Source of the DNA: an uncultured Clostridia bacterium
GTDB lineage: Bacteria; Bacillota; Clostridia; Christensenellales; Aristaeellaceae
NCBI GenBank assembly: GCA_934647235.1
Contig: CAKUFG010000011.1
Coordinates: 20,968-84,967 of the forward strand
Length of the DNA stretch: 64,000 nt
Direction of reading: 5' to 3'
Under the pieces are notes generated by a model, which saw nothing but the letters and a program-made list of their open reading frames with translations, had not been told where the DNA came from and made no database searches. A program made the translations under genes and the position numbers. The first letter of the stretch is position 1. Every line of letters starts with the position of its first letter. Shown here piece after piece: positions 9,103-16,677 of the stretch.

Positions 9103-10058
9103 GCTTTACCTCCGTTTTTTTCATATTTCTCATAGGCCTGCACAATGCGCTGCACCAGCTCGTGGCGCACTACGTCGCGGGCGGTCAGTTCCACAATGGC
9201 CACGCCCTCCACATTGCGCAGGACGTTTACGGCCTCCACCAGGCCGCTTTTTTTATCCTTGGGCAGGTCGGTCTGGGATACGTCGCCGGTTACGATGCAG
9301 CGGGAGTTCGCACCCAGGCGGGTCAGAAACATTTTCATCTGCTCACTGGTGGCGTTCTGCGCTTCATCCAGGATGATAAAGGCGTCGCTGAGCGTGCGGC
9401 CGCGCATGTAGGCCAGCGGAGCCACCTCCACCGTGCCGCGCTCGGCCAGGCGCTGATAGGAATCCACGCCCATCAGTTCGTGCAGCGCGTCGTAGAGCGG
9501 GCGCAGATAGGGATCGACCTTCTGCGTCATATCGCCGGGCAGAAAGCCCAGCTTTTCGCCGGCCTCCACCGCCGGGCGTGTCAGCACGATGCGCTCTACC
9601 TCCTTGGCCTTGAGGGCAACCACCGCCATAGCCATGGCCAGGTAGGTTTTGCCCGTGCCCGCAGGGCCCACGGCCAGCGTCAGCTCATGCCTGCGCACAG
9701 CCTCCACATAGGCGCGCTGCCCCAGCGTTTTGCTGCGGATGGGGCGGCCGCGGTGGGTGATGGCGATGACGTCGCTGCCGCTGAGCTGATCCAGCAGGTC
9801 GCTTTTGCCCTCGCGTACCAGCGACACCACATAGCGGATGCGCATGGGATCTACCGTTTCGCCGTGCTGCAAAAGCGTAATCAGCCGCGCAACGGCGGTT
9901 TCGGCAGCCGCAACATTTTCAGCGTCGCCGCGAAATTGCAGCTCCTGCCCGCGCAGGGCACTGACGACGGACAATTCCTGCTCCAGCACGGCCATATTGC
10001 GGTCGTTCATGCCAAAGAGCTTTTGATAAGCGTCAATATTTTCCAAAGAAAGCAGCAA
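9099..10058 (-). CDS. phoH: PhoH family ATPase (PhoH-like protein)
   Basis: 319 residues, the normal length. It has the Walker A motif GPAGTGKTYLA near the middle, Walker B FIILDEAQN and the adjacent QMKMFLTRLG segment, all standard for PhoH. The N-terminus has a KH-like region before the ATPase. PhoH proteins are linked to RNA metabolism and nearly always sit beside ybeY, as here. The frame has no ATG at its 5' end. The most likely start is TTG at 10058, with TAGGAG upstream; spacing is a little long (11 bases). Confidence 0.93.
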   Translation of the reverse strand: MLLSLENIDAYQKLFGMNDRNMAVLEQELSVVSALRGQELQFRGDAENVAAAETAVARLITLLQHGETVDPMRIRYVVSLVREGKSDLLDQLSGSDVIAITHRGRPIRSKTLGQRAYVEAVRRHELTLAVGPAGTGKTYLAMAMAVVALKAKEVERIVLTRPAVEAGEKLGFLPGDMTQKVDPYLRPLYDALHELMGVDSYQRLAERGTVEVAPLAYMRGRTLSDAFIILDEAQNATSEQMKMFLTRLGANSRCIVTGDVSQTDLPKDKKSGLVEAVNVLRNVEGVAIVELTARDVVRHELVQRIVQAYEKYEKNGGKA

Positions 10059-10072
10059 TGCGCACCGATCTC

Positions 10073-11224
10073 CTACTCAGGTGATATGGGGAGAAAGCGA
10101 CCGATTTCCATCTGCATTTCGGCAGTGGCAACCGCCATTATATTTCCCCCTTCTATCATACTATAATCCAGCCATTTGTCAATGATTTCATCGCTTCCGC
10201 CGCAAAAAGTGAGCAGCTTCTGCATAGCAAGGCGGCCGGATTCCTGCTGCAGCGCCTGTGCATCGCGCGGGCTTTCCTCCAGCGCAGCCTCAAAAATCAT
10301 CCGACGCTCTACCCAGATTGGCAGCCAGGCGGCGATAGGATACAGGCGCTCGGTTTCGGTTTCGGCGGTCAGGTACTCTGGCTCCGCCTGCAGGGCATAG
10401 CGATAAAAAGGGCAGGCGATCACTGTGCGCTGCGTGCTGCGTCCTGTGCGGATGCTTTGCGTTTGCGTGCCGCTCAGCACGGCGGAGGCGCTTTTCCATA
10501 CGCGCGCCGTGATCCGTCCGCTGGCGCGCACGGGGGTAAAGGATTCATCCTTGCCACGTTCGCGGCCATAGATCAGCACGTCGCCCGCGCGGACGGTATC
10601 GCCTGCTGAAACCGCCGCTTCGCCCGCGTATACGTCGATGTGTGCGATCACGCCGTCGCAGGCAGCCACAATATTGCCTGCCTCCGTCTGGCTGACGCCG
10701 CTTGGCATGGGCACTCCCTGCGTGATTTCAATCCTGAGCGTTACGCCCTGAATCCGCGCGCGCACCCAGGCAATTCTGGGCAGGCGATCAAGCAGATCAT
10801 CGCAGATTTGGCTGATTTGAACGGCGGATTTGAGCCTGCCTGGCCAAAGCCCCTGCGCGTGCAGATATTGGCGCACCTCGCCTGCATACGCGCCCGCGCC
10901 GCTGATATCAATCCGCCAGACAAACTGCAGCGAAAAGGCCAGGCAGCACAGGGCGGTCAGCAGGGCGATTGCGCCCGGCACCAGCCGCGGCCACTGGGCA
11001 AGGCGGCGCGCATAGCCGCGCGCAGGCAAGGGCGTGCAGGCAAAGCCCAGGCTTTGCAGAAGCCCGGAGACCCGCTCCTGGTCGCGGCTTTCATAATAAA
11101 AGCAAAGTGTTTTCGCATCCTGCCGCCGCACATCATAAAGCCGAACGCCGGCGGCCTTCAGCTTTTCCAGCAGCCGCTCCGCGCCCAGCCCCTGGCAGGA
11201 TACGCCCTGCAGCAGCGCCCTCAT
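10073..11224 (-). CDS. yqfD: Sporulation protein YqfD
   Basis: 383 residues, close to the family norm. A soluble N-terminal region (about residues 1-85) precedes a single membrane helix (PGAIALLTALCCLAFSLQFV) and a long extracytoplasmic part including VTLRIEITQGVPMP. In Bacillus this gene is expressed in the mother cell and its product is needed for normal spore formation. The start overlaps the stop of yqfC (ATGA), so the two are coupled. The phoH start follows the stop by 14 bases. Confidence 0.9.
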   Translation of the reverse strand: MRALLQGVSCQGLGAERLLEKLKAAGVRLYDVRRQDAKTLCFYYESRDQERVSGLLQSLGFACTPLPARGYARRLAQWPRLVPGAIALLTALCCLAFSLQFVWRIDISGAGAYAGEVRQYLHAQGLWPGRLKSAVQISQICDDLLDRLPRIAWVRARIQGVTLRIEITQGVPMPSGVSQTEAGNIVAACDGVIAHIDVYAGEAAVSAGDTVRAGDVLIYGRERGKDESFTPVRASGRITARVWKSASAVLSGTQTQSIRTGRSTQRTVIACPFYRYALQAEPEYLTAETETERLYPIAAWLPIWVERRMIFEAALEESPRDAQALQQESGRLAMQKLLTFCGGSDEIIDKWLDYSMIEGGNIMAVATAEMQMEIGRFLPISPE

Positions 11225-11466
11225 GGCGTAAACTCCAAGCGCCGTATCTGGCCTGTGATGGCCGCGTCCTGTGCGCCGTAGCTGCTGAGCGCAAGGTTTT
11301 GTCCATCGATGGTCAGATAGCCGTTTTCTGTGCGCAGACGAATGCAGGATGGATCAAAGCTCAATATGCCCTGGTGCTGCTCCACAAGCAGCGCGCTTTG
11401 CGCGGTAAGCACCAAGCGCATTGCGCCCGAGGTAGCCTCGGCTGGCAGAAAACCGTTTAACCGCAT
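11221..11466 (-). CDS. yqfC: Sporulation protein YqfC (YabP/YqfC family)
   Basis: 81 residues beginning MRLNGFLPAEATSG. The ATG at 11466 has GGGGGGA seven bases upstream, which decides the start; an in-frame ATG at 11511 is less likely. The beta-rich sequence with SGAMRLVLTAQSALLVEQH and ITGQIRRLEF matches YabP/YqfC proteins. It lies directly before yqfD and overlaps it, as in Bacillus. Its Shine-Dalgarno lies inside the 3' arm of a terminator-like hairpin (11467-11499). Confidence 0.88.
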   Translation of the reverse strand: MRLNGFLPAEATSGAMRLVLTAQSALLVEQHQGILSFDPSCIRLRTENGYLTIDGQNLALSSYGAQDAAITGQIRRLEFTP

Positions 11467-11499
11467 AAAAAATCCCCCCGCGCATTGTATGCGCAGGGG
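11467..11499 (-). terminator. Intrinsic terminator after the HPr-like gene, touching yqfC
   Basis: On the minus strand CCCC-A-GCGCAT, a 3-base loop and ATGCGC-GGGG form a strong stem with one bulged base. Six T residues follow and abut the ATG of yqfC. The G-run of the 3' arm is also the only Shine-Dalgarno for yqfC. Confidence 0.8.
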
Positions 11500-11520
11500 A
11501 ATGTAGGTCATGACGGGAAA

Positions 11521-11748
11521 TCAGATCTTGAACTGAGCGATGTCCTTTTCCAGGTCTTCGCAGTCATCCGCATAGACCTCCAGGGAGATGGGGCGGCTCA
11601 GATCCAGGGAGAAGATGCCCAGGATGGACTTGGCGTCCACTACGTGACGACCGGCGCGCAGGTCCATATCGAAGGGATAGCGGTTGACGATGTTAACGAA
11701 GGTTTTGACTTCCTCGGCAAAGCTGAGCTTGATGGGAATCGATTTCAT
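11521..11748 (-). CDS. HPr-family protein lacking the phosphorylatable histidine
   Basis: 75 residues. The second half, VDAKSILGIFSLDL, matches the HPr regulatory Ser46 region (here Ser41). The usual GLHARPA motif with His15 is missing: the equivalent region reads SFAEEVKTFVNIVNRYP. It therefore cannot pass phosphate in the PTS. It could act like Crh, as a serine-phosphorylated partner of CcpA, but this is inferred. It has its own promoter overlapping the end of gltX, a clear AGGAGG before the ATG, and a terminator downstream. Confidence 0.85.
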   Translation of the reverse strand: MKSIPIKLSFAEEVKTFVNIVNRYPFDMDLRAGRHVVDAKSILGIFSLDLSRPISLEVYADDCEDLEKDIAQFKI

Positions 11749-11816
11749 AGGAATCCTCCTTTTACTGATGTGATTTTCTTGCGCGATACGACAGGGCCGG
11801 GCCCTTGCTTGCCCTT

Positions 11817-11845
11817 ATTATAACCGCAGGGAGCGCCAAAATCAA
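11817..11845 (-). promoter_or_regulatory. Sigma-A promoter of the HPr-like gene
   Basis: TTGATT (11845-11840) and TATAAT (11822-11817) on the minus strand are 17 bases apart. The -35 box overlaps the stop codon of gltX. A short GGGCCCGGCCC palindrome lies downstream in the leader. Confidence 0.75.
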
Positions 11846-13299
11846 GCGTTGGCGCGCAGCTTTTCAATGGCTTTTTGCACGCGGGCAAGCGTTTCGTCAC
11901 GGCCCAACAGGTAGGCGATTTCAAACGCGCCGCCGGGGGTGGAGGCAAGGCCGCTCAGGGCGATGCGCAGCGGCCAGAGCACCGCGCCGTTCTTTTTGCC
12001 CGAGGCTGCGATGGCAGCCATCACGGTATCATGAATGGTGCTTTCCTGCCAGTCGGCAATGCCCTCCAGCACGGGCTGCACCATCTCCAGCGCCTCCAGC
12101 GCCACCTCGGGGTTGGTCTTCATCTTTTTGTTGTTGTAAAGGTCCAGATCATACTCCGGCATTTCGGCCAGGAAGCGCACCATATCGGGCACACGGTTGA
12201 ACACCTCGGTGCGGCCCTGCATCAGCTCGGCCAGGCGCTTGTAATCAAAGGGCTTTCCGCCCAGCGCCTTGTCGAACCAGGGCGTGACCATCCTCAGGTA
12301 CTCGTCAAAGGGCAGCTTGCGGATATACTCGCCATTGAACCAGGTCAGCTTGTCCATATCGAAGATGCCCGGCGCGTTGTTCAGACGGTTGATGTCAAAC
12401 GCCTGGATCAATTCGTCCATGGTGAAGAACTCGCGCTCATCGCCCGGATTCCAGCCTACCAGCGCCAGATAGTTGATCAGCGCTTCCTTCAGATAGCCCT
12501 TTTCAATGAAATCGCTGTAATAAGCGTCGCCGTCGCGCTTGCTGAGCTTGTGCTGCGCATCGCGCATCACGGTGGTCAGGTGCACGTACTGGGGAATTTC
12601 CCAGCCGAAGGCGTTATAGAGCAGATTGTACTTGGGCGTGGAGGATAGGTATTCCATGCCGCGCATAACGTGGGTGATGCCCATCAGATGGTCGTCGATT
12701 ACGTTGGCAAAGTTATAGGTGGGCATGCCGTCCTGCTTGATGAGCACCATATCGTCCAGCGTATCGTTGGGGAAGGTGAGATGGCCGAACACCACGTCGT
12801 CATAGGTGGATTCGCCCGTGGTGGGGGCGTTGAGGCGGATGACGTAGGGCACGCCCGCATCCAGCTTGGCCTGTACCTCTTCCTTGCTCAGGTGCAGGCA
12901 GTGCTTATCATATTTGAATACCTCACCCTGGGCTTCGCACGCGGCGCGGCGCTCGTCCAATTCCTCCTTGGTGCAGAAGCAGTAGTAGGCAGCGCCCTTC
13001 TCCACAAGCTGCTGCGCGTAGGGCAGATAGATTTCCTTGCGCTCGGACTGGATATAGGGGCCGACGGGACCGCCGATATCCGGGCCTTCGTCCCAATCGA
13101 TGCCGCAGCCGCGCAGGGTATCGTAGATCACCTCGGTTGCGCCCTCGACAAAGCGCTCCTGATCGGTATCCTCGATGCGCAGGATGAACTTGCCGCCGTT
13201 TTTCCTGGCGTACAGATAATTGTACAGCGCAGTGCGCAGGCCGCCCAGGTGCATAAAGCCGGTGGGGGAGGGCGCAAAGCGCGTGCGAACTTCCTTCAT
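11842..13299 (-). CDS. gltX: Glutamate--tRNA ligase
   Basis: 485 residues, the usual size. The N-terminal class I catalytic domain has the HIGH-like motif SPTGFMHLGGLRTALYNYL and the KMSKS-like motif KLSKRDGDAYY. An alpha-helical anticodon-binding domain fills the C-terminal third. It charges tRNA-Glu with glutamate. The gene follows glnS by 36 bases on the same strand and probably shares its transcript. Because a glutaminyl-tRNA synthetase is also present, this GluRS may be discriminating rather than misacylating tRNA-Gln; that is inference. Confidence 0.97.
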   Translation of the reverse strand: MKEVRTRFAPSPTGFMHLGGLRTALYNYLYARKNGGKFILRIEDTDQERFVEGATEVIYDTLRGCGIDWDEGPDIGGPVGPYIQSERKEIYLPYAQQLVEKGAAYYCFCTKEELDERRAACEAQGEVFKYDKHCLHLSKEEVQAKLDAGVPYVIRLNAPTTGESTYDDVVFGHLTFPNDTLDDMVLIKQDGMPTYNFANVIDDHLMGITHVMRGMEYLSSTPKYNLLYNAFGWEIPQYVHLTTVMRDAQHKLSKRDGDAYYSDFIEKGYLKEALINYLALVGWNPGDEREFFTMDELIQAFDINRLNNAPGIFDMDKLTWFNGEYIRKLPFDEYLRMVTPWFDKALGGKPFDYKRLAELMQGRTEVFNRVPDMVRFLAEMPEYDLDLYNNKKMKTNPEVALEALEMVQPVLEGIADWQESTIHDTVMAAIAASGKKNGAVLWPLRIALSGLASTPGGAFEIAYLLGRDETLARVQKAIEKLRANA

Positions 13300-13335
13300 T
13301 GCTGTAATTTCAGACCTTTCACTGTTTATTTTGCC

Positions 13336-15009
13336 TTACTTGACGGGAAAGCTGCTCTTCAGGCTGGCCGTGCGGTTGTATACGGGATGGGTATCGGTGC
13401 TGTCGGGATCCTTGCAGAAATAGCCGTTGCGCAGGAACTGGAAGGTATCGCCGGGCTTGGCGGATACCAGCGCGTGCTCGCAGTAGCCGTTCATCACCTG
13501 CAGGGAGGTATCGGACAGGAACCTGGTTACGTCCTTCTTGTCAGCCGCCTCGGCGGTATCCCATTCCTCGGTCATCAGCTGATCGTACAGGCGGGCTTCA
13601 AAGGGCGCGCAGTCGCGGGCGTTGACCCAATGGATGGTGCCCTTCACCTTGCGGTTGGCGCCCTCGGAGCCGGAACGGGAGGTAAGATCGACCGAGCATT
13701 CGATATGATCGATGCCGCCGTCCGCAGTATGCACCACGCGCTCGCACCTGATGATATAAGCGCCCTTGAGGCGCACTTCGCCCTCAGGCTTGAGGCGAAA
13801 ATACTTCTTGGGCGGTTCCTCCATAAAGTCCTCGCCCTCAATCCAGATTTCGCGGCTGATGGTCACCTGGCGCTCACCCATTTCGGGATGATCAGGATGG
13901 TTTTCCATCGTCAGGGTATCCTGCCAATCCTCCGGCACGCTGGTCAATACCACCTTGACCGGGTTGAGCACAGCCATCACGCGCGGAGCCTTGCCGCCCA
14001 GGTCGTCGCGCACGCAGGCCTCCAGCATGGCGATATCGGCTACGGAGTCGGCCTTAGCGATGCCAACCTGATCGATGAAATTGCGGATGGACTGCGGGGT
14101 ATAGCCGCGGCGGCGCATGCCGCGCAGGGTAGGCATGCGGGGATCGTCCCAGCCGGAAACATAGCCGCCCTCGACCAGCTGGCGCAGAAAGCGCTTGCTC
14201 ATTACGGTGCGGGTCAGGTTCAGGCGGGAGAATTCAATCTGCCGGGGCTGCGCGGGCAGCATGGCGGCGGAGTGCTCAACCACCCAGTTGTACAGCGGGC
14301 GGTGATCCTCATATTCCAGCGAGCACATGGAATGGCTGATGCCCTCCAGTGCGTCGCCGATGGGATGCGCAAAATCATACATGGGATAGATGCACCACTT
14401 ATTGCCCGTGCGCCAATGCTCTTTATACAGGATACGATACATGGCCGGATCGCGCATGTTCATGTTGGGCGAAGCCATATCGATTTTGGCGCGCAGCGTC
14501 TTGGTGCCCTCGGCAAACTCGCCCGCGCGCATGCGGCGGAACAGATCCAGGCTTTCCTCGATGGGACGGTCGCGCCAGGGACTGTTCCTGCCGGGGGTAG
14601 TCAGCGTGCCGCGGTATTCGCGCATCTGATCCTTGTCCAGCTCGTCCACATAGGCCAGGCCGCGCTTGATCCAGTCCTCGGCGATTTCATAGCATTTATC
14701 GTAATAATCGCTGGCGTAGAACAAGCCGCCCGTCCAGTGGAAGCCCAGCCAGGTGATATCCTGCTTGATGGCCTCCACAAACTCGGTATCTTCTTTGGCC
14801 GGGTTGGTATCGTCAAAGCGCAGGTTGCACAGGCCGCCGTATTTTTCGGCGGTCAGGAAGTCCATGATCAGCGCCTTGCAGTGGCCGATGTGCAGATAGC
14901 CGTTGGGCTCGGGCGGAAAACGGGTGTGGATCTGCTGGTAACGCCCGCTCTCCAGATCCTGGTCAATGGCTTCCCAGATAAAATTTGTACGTTCGAGCGT
15001 TTCTTCCAT
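13336..15009 (-). CDS. glnS: Glutamine--tRNA ligase
   Basis: 557 residues. Class I signatures are FPPEPNGYLHIGHCKA near the N-terminus and VMSKRFLRQLVEGGYVSGWDDPRMPTL (KMSKS region) in the middle. The C-terminal half holds the two anticodon-binding beta barrels. I chose ATG 15009 because GGAGGG lies eight bases upstream; the frame opens earlier with TTG at 15024, which overlaps that site. Most Firmicutes lack GlnRS and make Gln-tRNA by the GatCAB route, so the gene is a likely old acquisition in this lineage. Confidence 0.96.
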   Translation of the reverse strand: MEETLERTNFIWEAIDQDLESGRYQQIHTRFPPEPNGYLHIGHCKALIMDFLTAEKYGGLCNLRFDDTNPAKEDTEFVEAIKQDITWLGFHWTGGLFYASDYYDKCYEIAEDWIKRGLAYVDELDKDQMREYRGTLTTPGRNSPWRDRPIEESLDLFRRMRAGEFAEGTKTLRAKIDMASPNMNMRDPAMYRILYKEHWRTGNKWCIYPMYDFAHPIGDALEGISHSMCSLEYEDHRPLYNWVVEHSAAMLPAQPRQIEFSRLNLTRTVMSKRFLRQLVEGGYVSGWDDPRMPTLRGMRRRGYTPQSIRNFIDQVGIAKADSVADIAMLEACVRDDLGGKAPRVMAVLNPVKVVLTSVPEDWQDTLTMENHPDHPEMGERQVTISREIWIEGEDFMEEPPKKYFRLKPEGEVRLKGAYIIRCERVVHTADGGIDHIECSVDLTSRSGSEGANRKVKGTIHWVNARDCAPFEARLYDQLMTEEWDTAEAADKKDVTRFLSDTSLQVMNGYCEHALVSAKPGDTFQFLRNGYFCKDPDSTDTHPVYNRTASLKSSFPVK

Positions 15010-15096
15010 ACATGATCCCTCCAAAAATTAAATACATAGAAGACCGCTTGGCGGTCTGCGATGATTATAGCGGATTTTCCAGTGAATTACAAGGGG

Positions 15097-15144
15097 GAAA
15101 CGCGCAAAAGAAGCGAAAAAGAAACGCGCGAAAGAAGCGAAAAA
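15097..15144. repeat. Two tandem 24-bp repeats
   Basis: Units at 15097-15120 and 15121-15144 begin GAAACGCGC and end AAGCGAAAAA, and differ at one base. They lie between the divergent glnS and glycerophosphodiesterase genes. No coding frame covers them convincingly. Confidence 0.85.
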
Positions 15145-15145
15145 G

Positions 15146-15209
15146 AACCGCCGCGCGGGCAGATAAAATGCCTGGGCGCGCGGGCAGATAAAATGCCTGG
15201 ACGGCGGTT
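15146..15209. repeat. Two tandem 25-bp repeats inside an inverted repeat
   Basis: Units at 15152-15176 and 15177-15201 both contain GGGCAGATAAAATGCCTGG and differ only at the last base. AACCGCCG (15146-15153) and CGGCGGTT (15202-15209) flank the pair and can pair with each other. The block ends at the -35 box of the next promoter. Confidence 0.8.
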
Positions 15210-15236
15210 GCAATTACGGAAAAAATATCGTATAAT
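15208..15236 (+). promoter_or_regulatory. Sigma-A promoter of the glycerophosphodiesterase gene
   Basis: TTGCAA (15208-15213) and TATAAT (15231-15236) are 17 bases apart, 60 bases before the start codon. The -35 box overlaps the right arm of the inverted repeat. Confidence 0.75.
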
Positions 15237-15295
15237 AATGCGTATGTATGGTGCGCGGCCATGCGGTTATGCTTTGAAAGAGGGGGGAGAGCGAA

Positions 15296-16123
15296 ATGAC
15301 GCTGCTCTGGATTGTTCGTATCCTGCTGATTCTGCTGGCTTTGTATCTGTTTTTAATCGCTCCCAATCTTTTTCATCGAAAATTGTGCGCAAAGCAGTTA
15401 ACAAGCCATGCCTATGCCCATCGCGGACTGTATGACAATGCCCGCGGCGTGCCTGAAAACAGCCTGCCCGCCTTTGAGCGCGCTGTGCGCGCGGGCTATG
15501 GCATCGAGCTGGACGTGCGCGAAACGCGCGATCATGTGCTGGTTGTGCATCATGATGAAACGCTGGAGCGCTCCTGCGGGGATAAGCGCCGGGTGTGCGA
15601 CGTGCCGCTGGCCGAGCTGCAGCAGATGGAGCTGTTCAGGACGGGCGAGCATATTCCCACCTTTGACGAGGTGCTCTCCCTGGTCAACGGCCAGGTACCG
15701 CTGATTGTGGAACTGAAAACCGACTTTTACAACCACGTCCTGCCGCAGGCCGTTCATCAGCGGCTGAGCCAGTACAGCGGCGTTTACTGCATCGAGTCCT
15801 TTGATCCCTTCGCCGTGCGCTGGTACCGCAAAAACGACCGCTCGGTGGTGCGCGGGCAGCTGTCCTTTATGCCGCCGCTCAAGGATAAGCCCTTTAAGGA
15901 AAAGCTGCGCCGCATCGCCCTGGGGTATCTGCTGATCGACTTCCTGGGCCGGCCTGATTTCATCGCTTACGGTTATAAAACCGATGCGAATATATCGTTC
16001 CGTATTGTTGCCAACATCTTCCGCCCGCTGCTTGCAGCCTGGACGGTGTGTGATCAGGAAACCTATCGCGAGCTGCAGCAATACTATGATATCCAGATAT
16101 TTGAACGCTTCCGCGCGCAGTAA
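15296..16123 (+). CDS. Glycerophosphodiester phosphodiesterase, membrane anchored
   Basis: 275 residues. An N-terminal hydrophobic helix (about residues 3-22) anchors the protein. The GDPD TIM barrel follows, with AHRGLYDNARGVPENSLPAF (catalytic His-Arg and Glu), IELDVRETRDHVLVVHHD and VELKTD. These supply the metal ligands and catalytic histidines. The enzyme should cleave glycerophosphodiesters to glycerol-3-phosphate and an alcohol. It is the first gene of a plus-strand run ahead of greA and lysS. AGGGGGGAG precedes the ATG. Confidence 0.92.
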   Translation: MTLLWIVRILLILLALYLFLIAPNLFHRKLCAKQLTSHAYAHRGLYDNARGVPENSLPAFERAVRAGYGIELDVRETRDHVLVVHHDETLERSCGDKRRVCDVPLAELQQMELFRTGEHIPTFDEVLSLVNGQVPLIVELKTDFYNHVLPQAVHQRLSQYSGVYCIESFDPFAVRWYRKNDRSVVRGQLSFMPPLKDKPFKEKLRRIALGYLLIDFLGRPDFIAYGYKTDANISFRIVANIFRPLLAAWTVCDQETYRELQQYYDIQIFERFRAQ

Positions 16124-16156
16124 ACGCGCCGTCGCGCAACAAGGAGGACAAAGCAT

Positions 16157-16648
16157 ATGAGCGAAGTAAAACGCAATGAGATTACCGCCGAGGGCCTCAA
16201 GGCCCTGAAAGACCGCCTGGAATATTTGAAAACCACCGGCCGCGCCCAGATTTCCGAATTGATCGCCACCGCGCGCTCCTTCGGCGACCTGAGTGAAAAC
16301 GCCGAGTATGACGCGGCCAAGGATCAGCAGGCCAAGATGGAAGGCGAAATCGTAGAGCTGGAAGCCGCCATCCGCACCGCCGTCGTGGTATCCGATGAAG
16401 AAATCACCAATGAAAAAGTAAACGTGGGCACCACTGTGCGCGTGCTGGATCAGGATGAGGACTTTGAGGATGAATACCGCATCGTGGGCCCGCATGAGGC
16501 CGATCCCATGAATAACGCCATCTCCATCGACAGCCCTGTGGGCGCCGCGCTGATCGGCAAGCGCAAGGGCGACGAGCTGACCATCGAAATCCCCGGCGGC
16601 CTGTCCCATCTCAAGGTTCTTTCCATCGAGCGCACCGAACGCACTTAA
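16157..16648 (+). CDS. greA: Transcription elongation factor GreA
   Basis: 163 residues. The N-terminal coiled coil spans about residues 10-80 and includes RSFGDLSENAEYDAAKDQQ, whose acidic tip (D and E of the DLSENAEY motif) enters the polymerase secondary channel. The C-terminal FKBP-like domain ends with SPVGAALIGKRKGDELTIEI. GreA rescues backtracked RNA polymerase by stimulating transcript cleavage. AAGGAGG precedes the start. It sits 30 bases before lysS, a common pairing in Firmicutes. Confidence 0.97.
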   Translation: MSEVKRNEITAEGLKALKDRLEYLKTTGRAQISELIATARSFGDLSENAEYDAAKDQQAKMEGEIVELEAAIRTAVVVSDEEITNEKVNVGTTVRVLDQDEDFEDEYRIVGPHEADPMNNAISIDSPVGAALIGKRKGDELTIEIPGGLSHLKVLSIERTERT

Positions 16649-16677
16649 GATTTTTTGAAATAAAGGAGCATACGCGC

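Noticed and set aside
12670..15015. Long open frame on the plus strand opposite glnS and gltX (about 780 codons)
   Set aside because: It is an antisense shadow of high-GC coding DNA; the translation has no recognisable domain and the minus-strand genes are complete and well supported.
15097..15209. Repeats considered as a CRISPR array
   Set aside because: Only two copies of each unit, directly adjacent without spacers, and no cas genes nearby.
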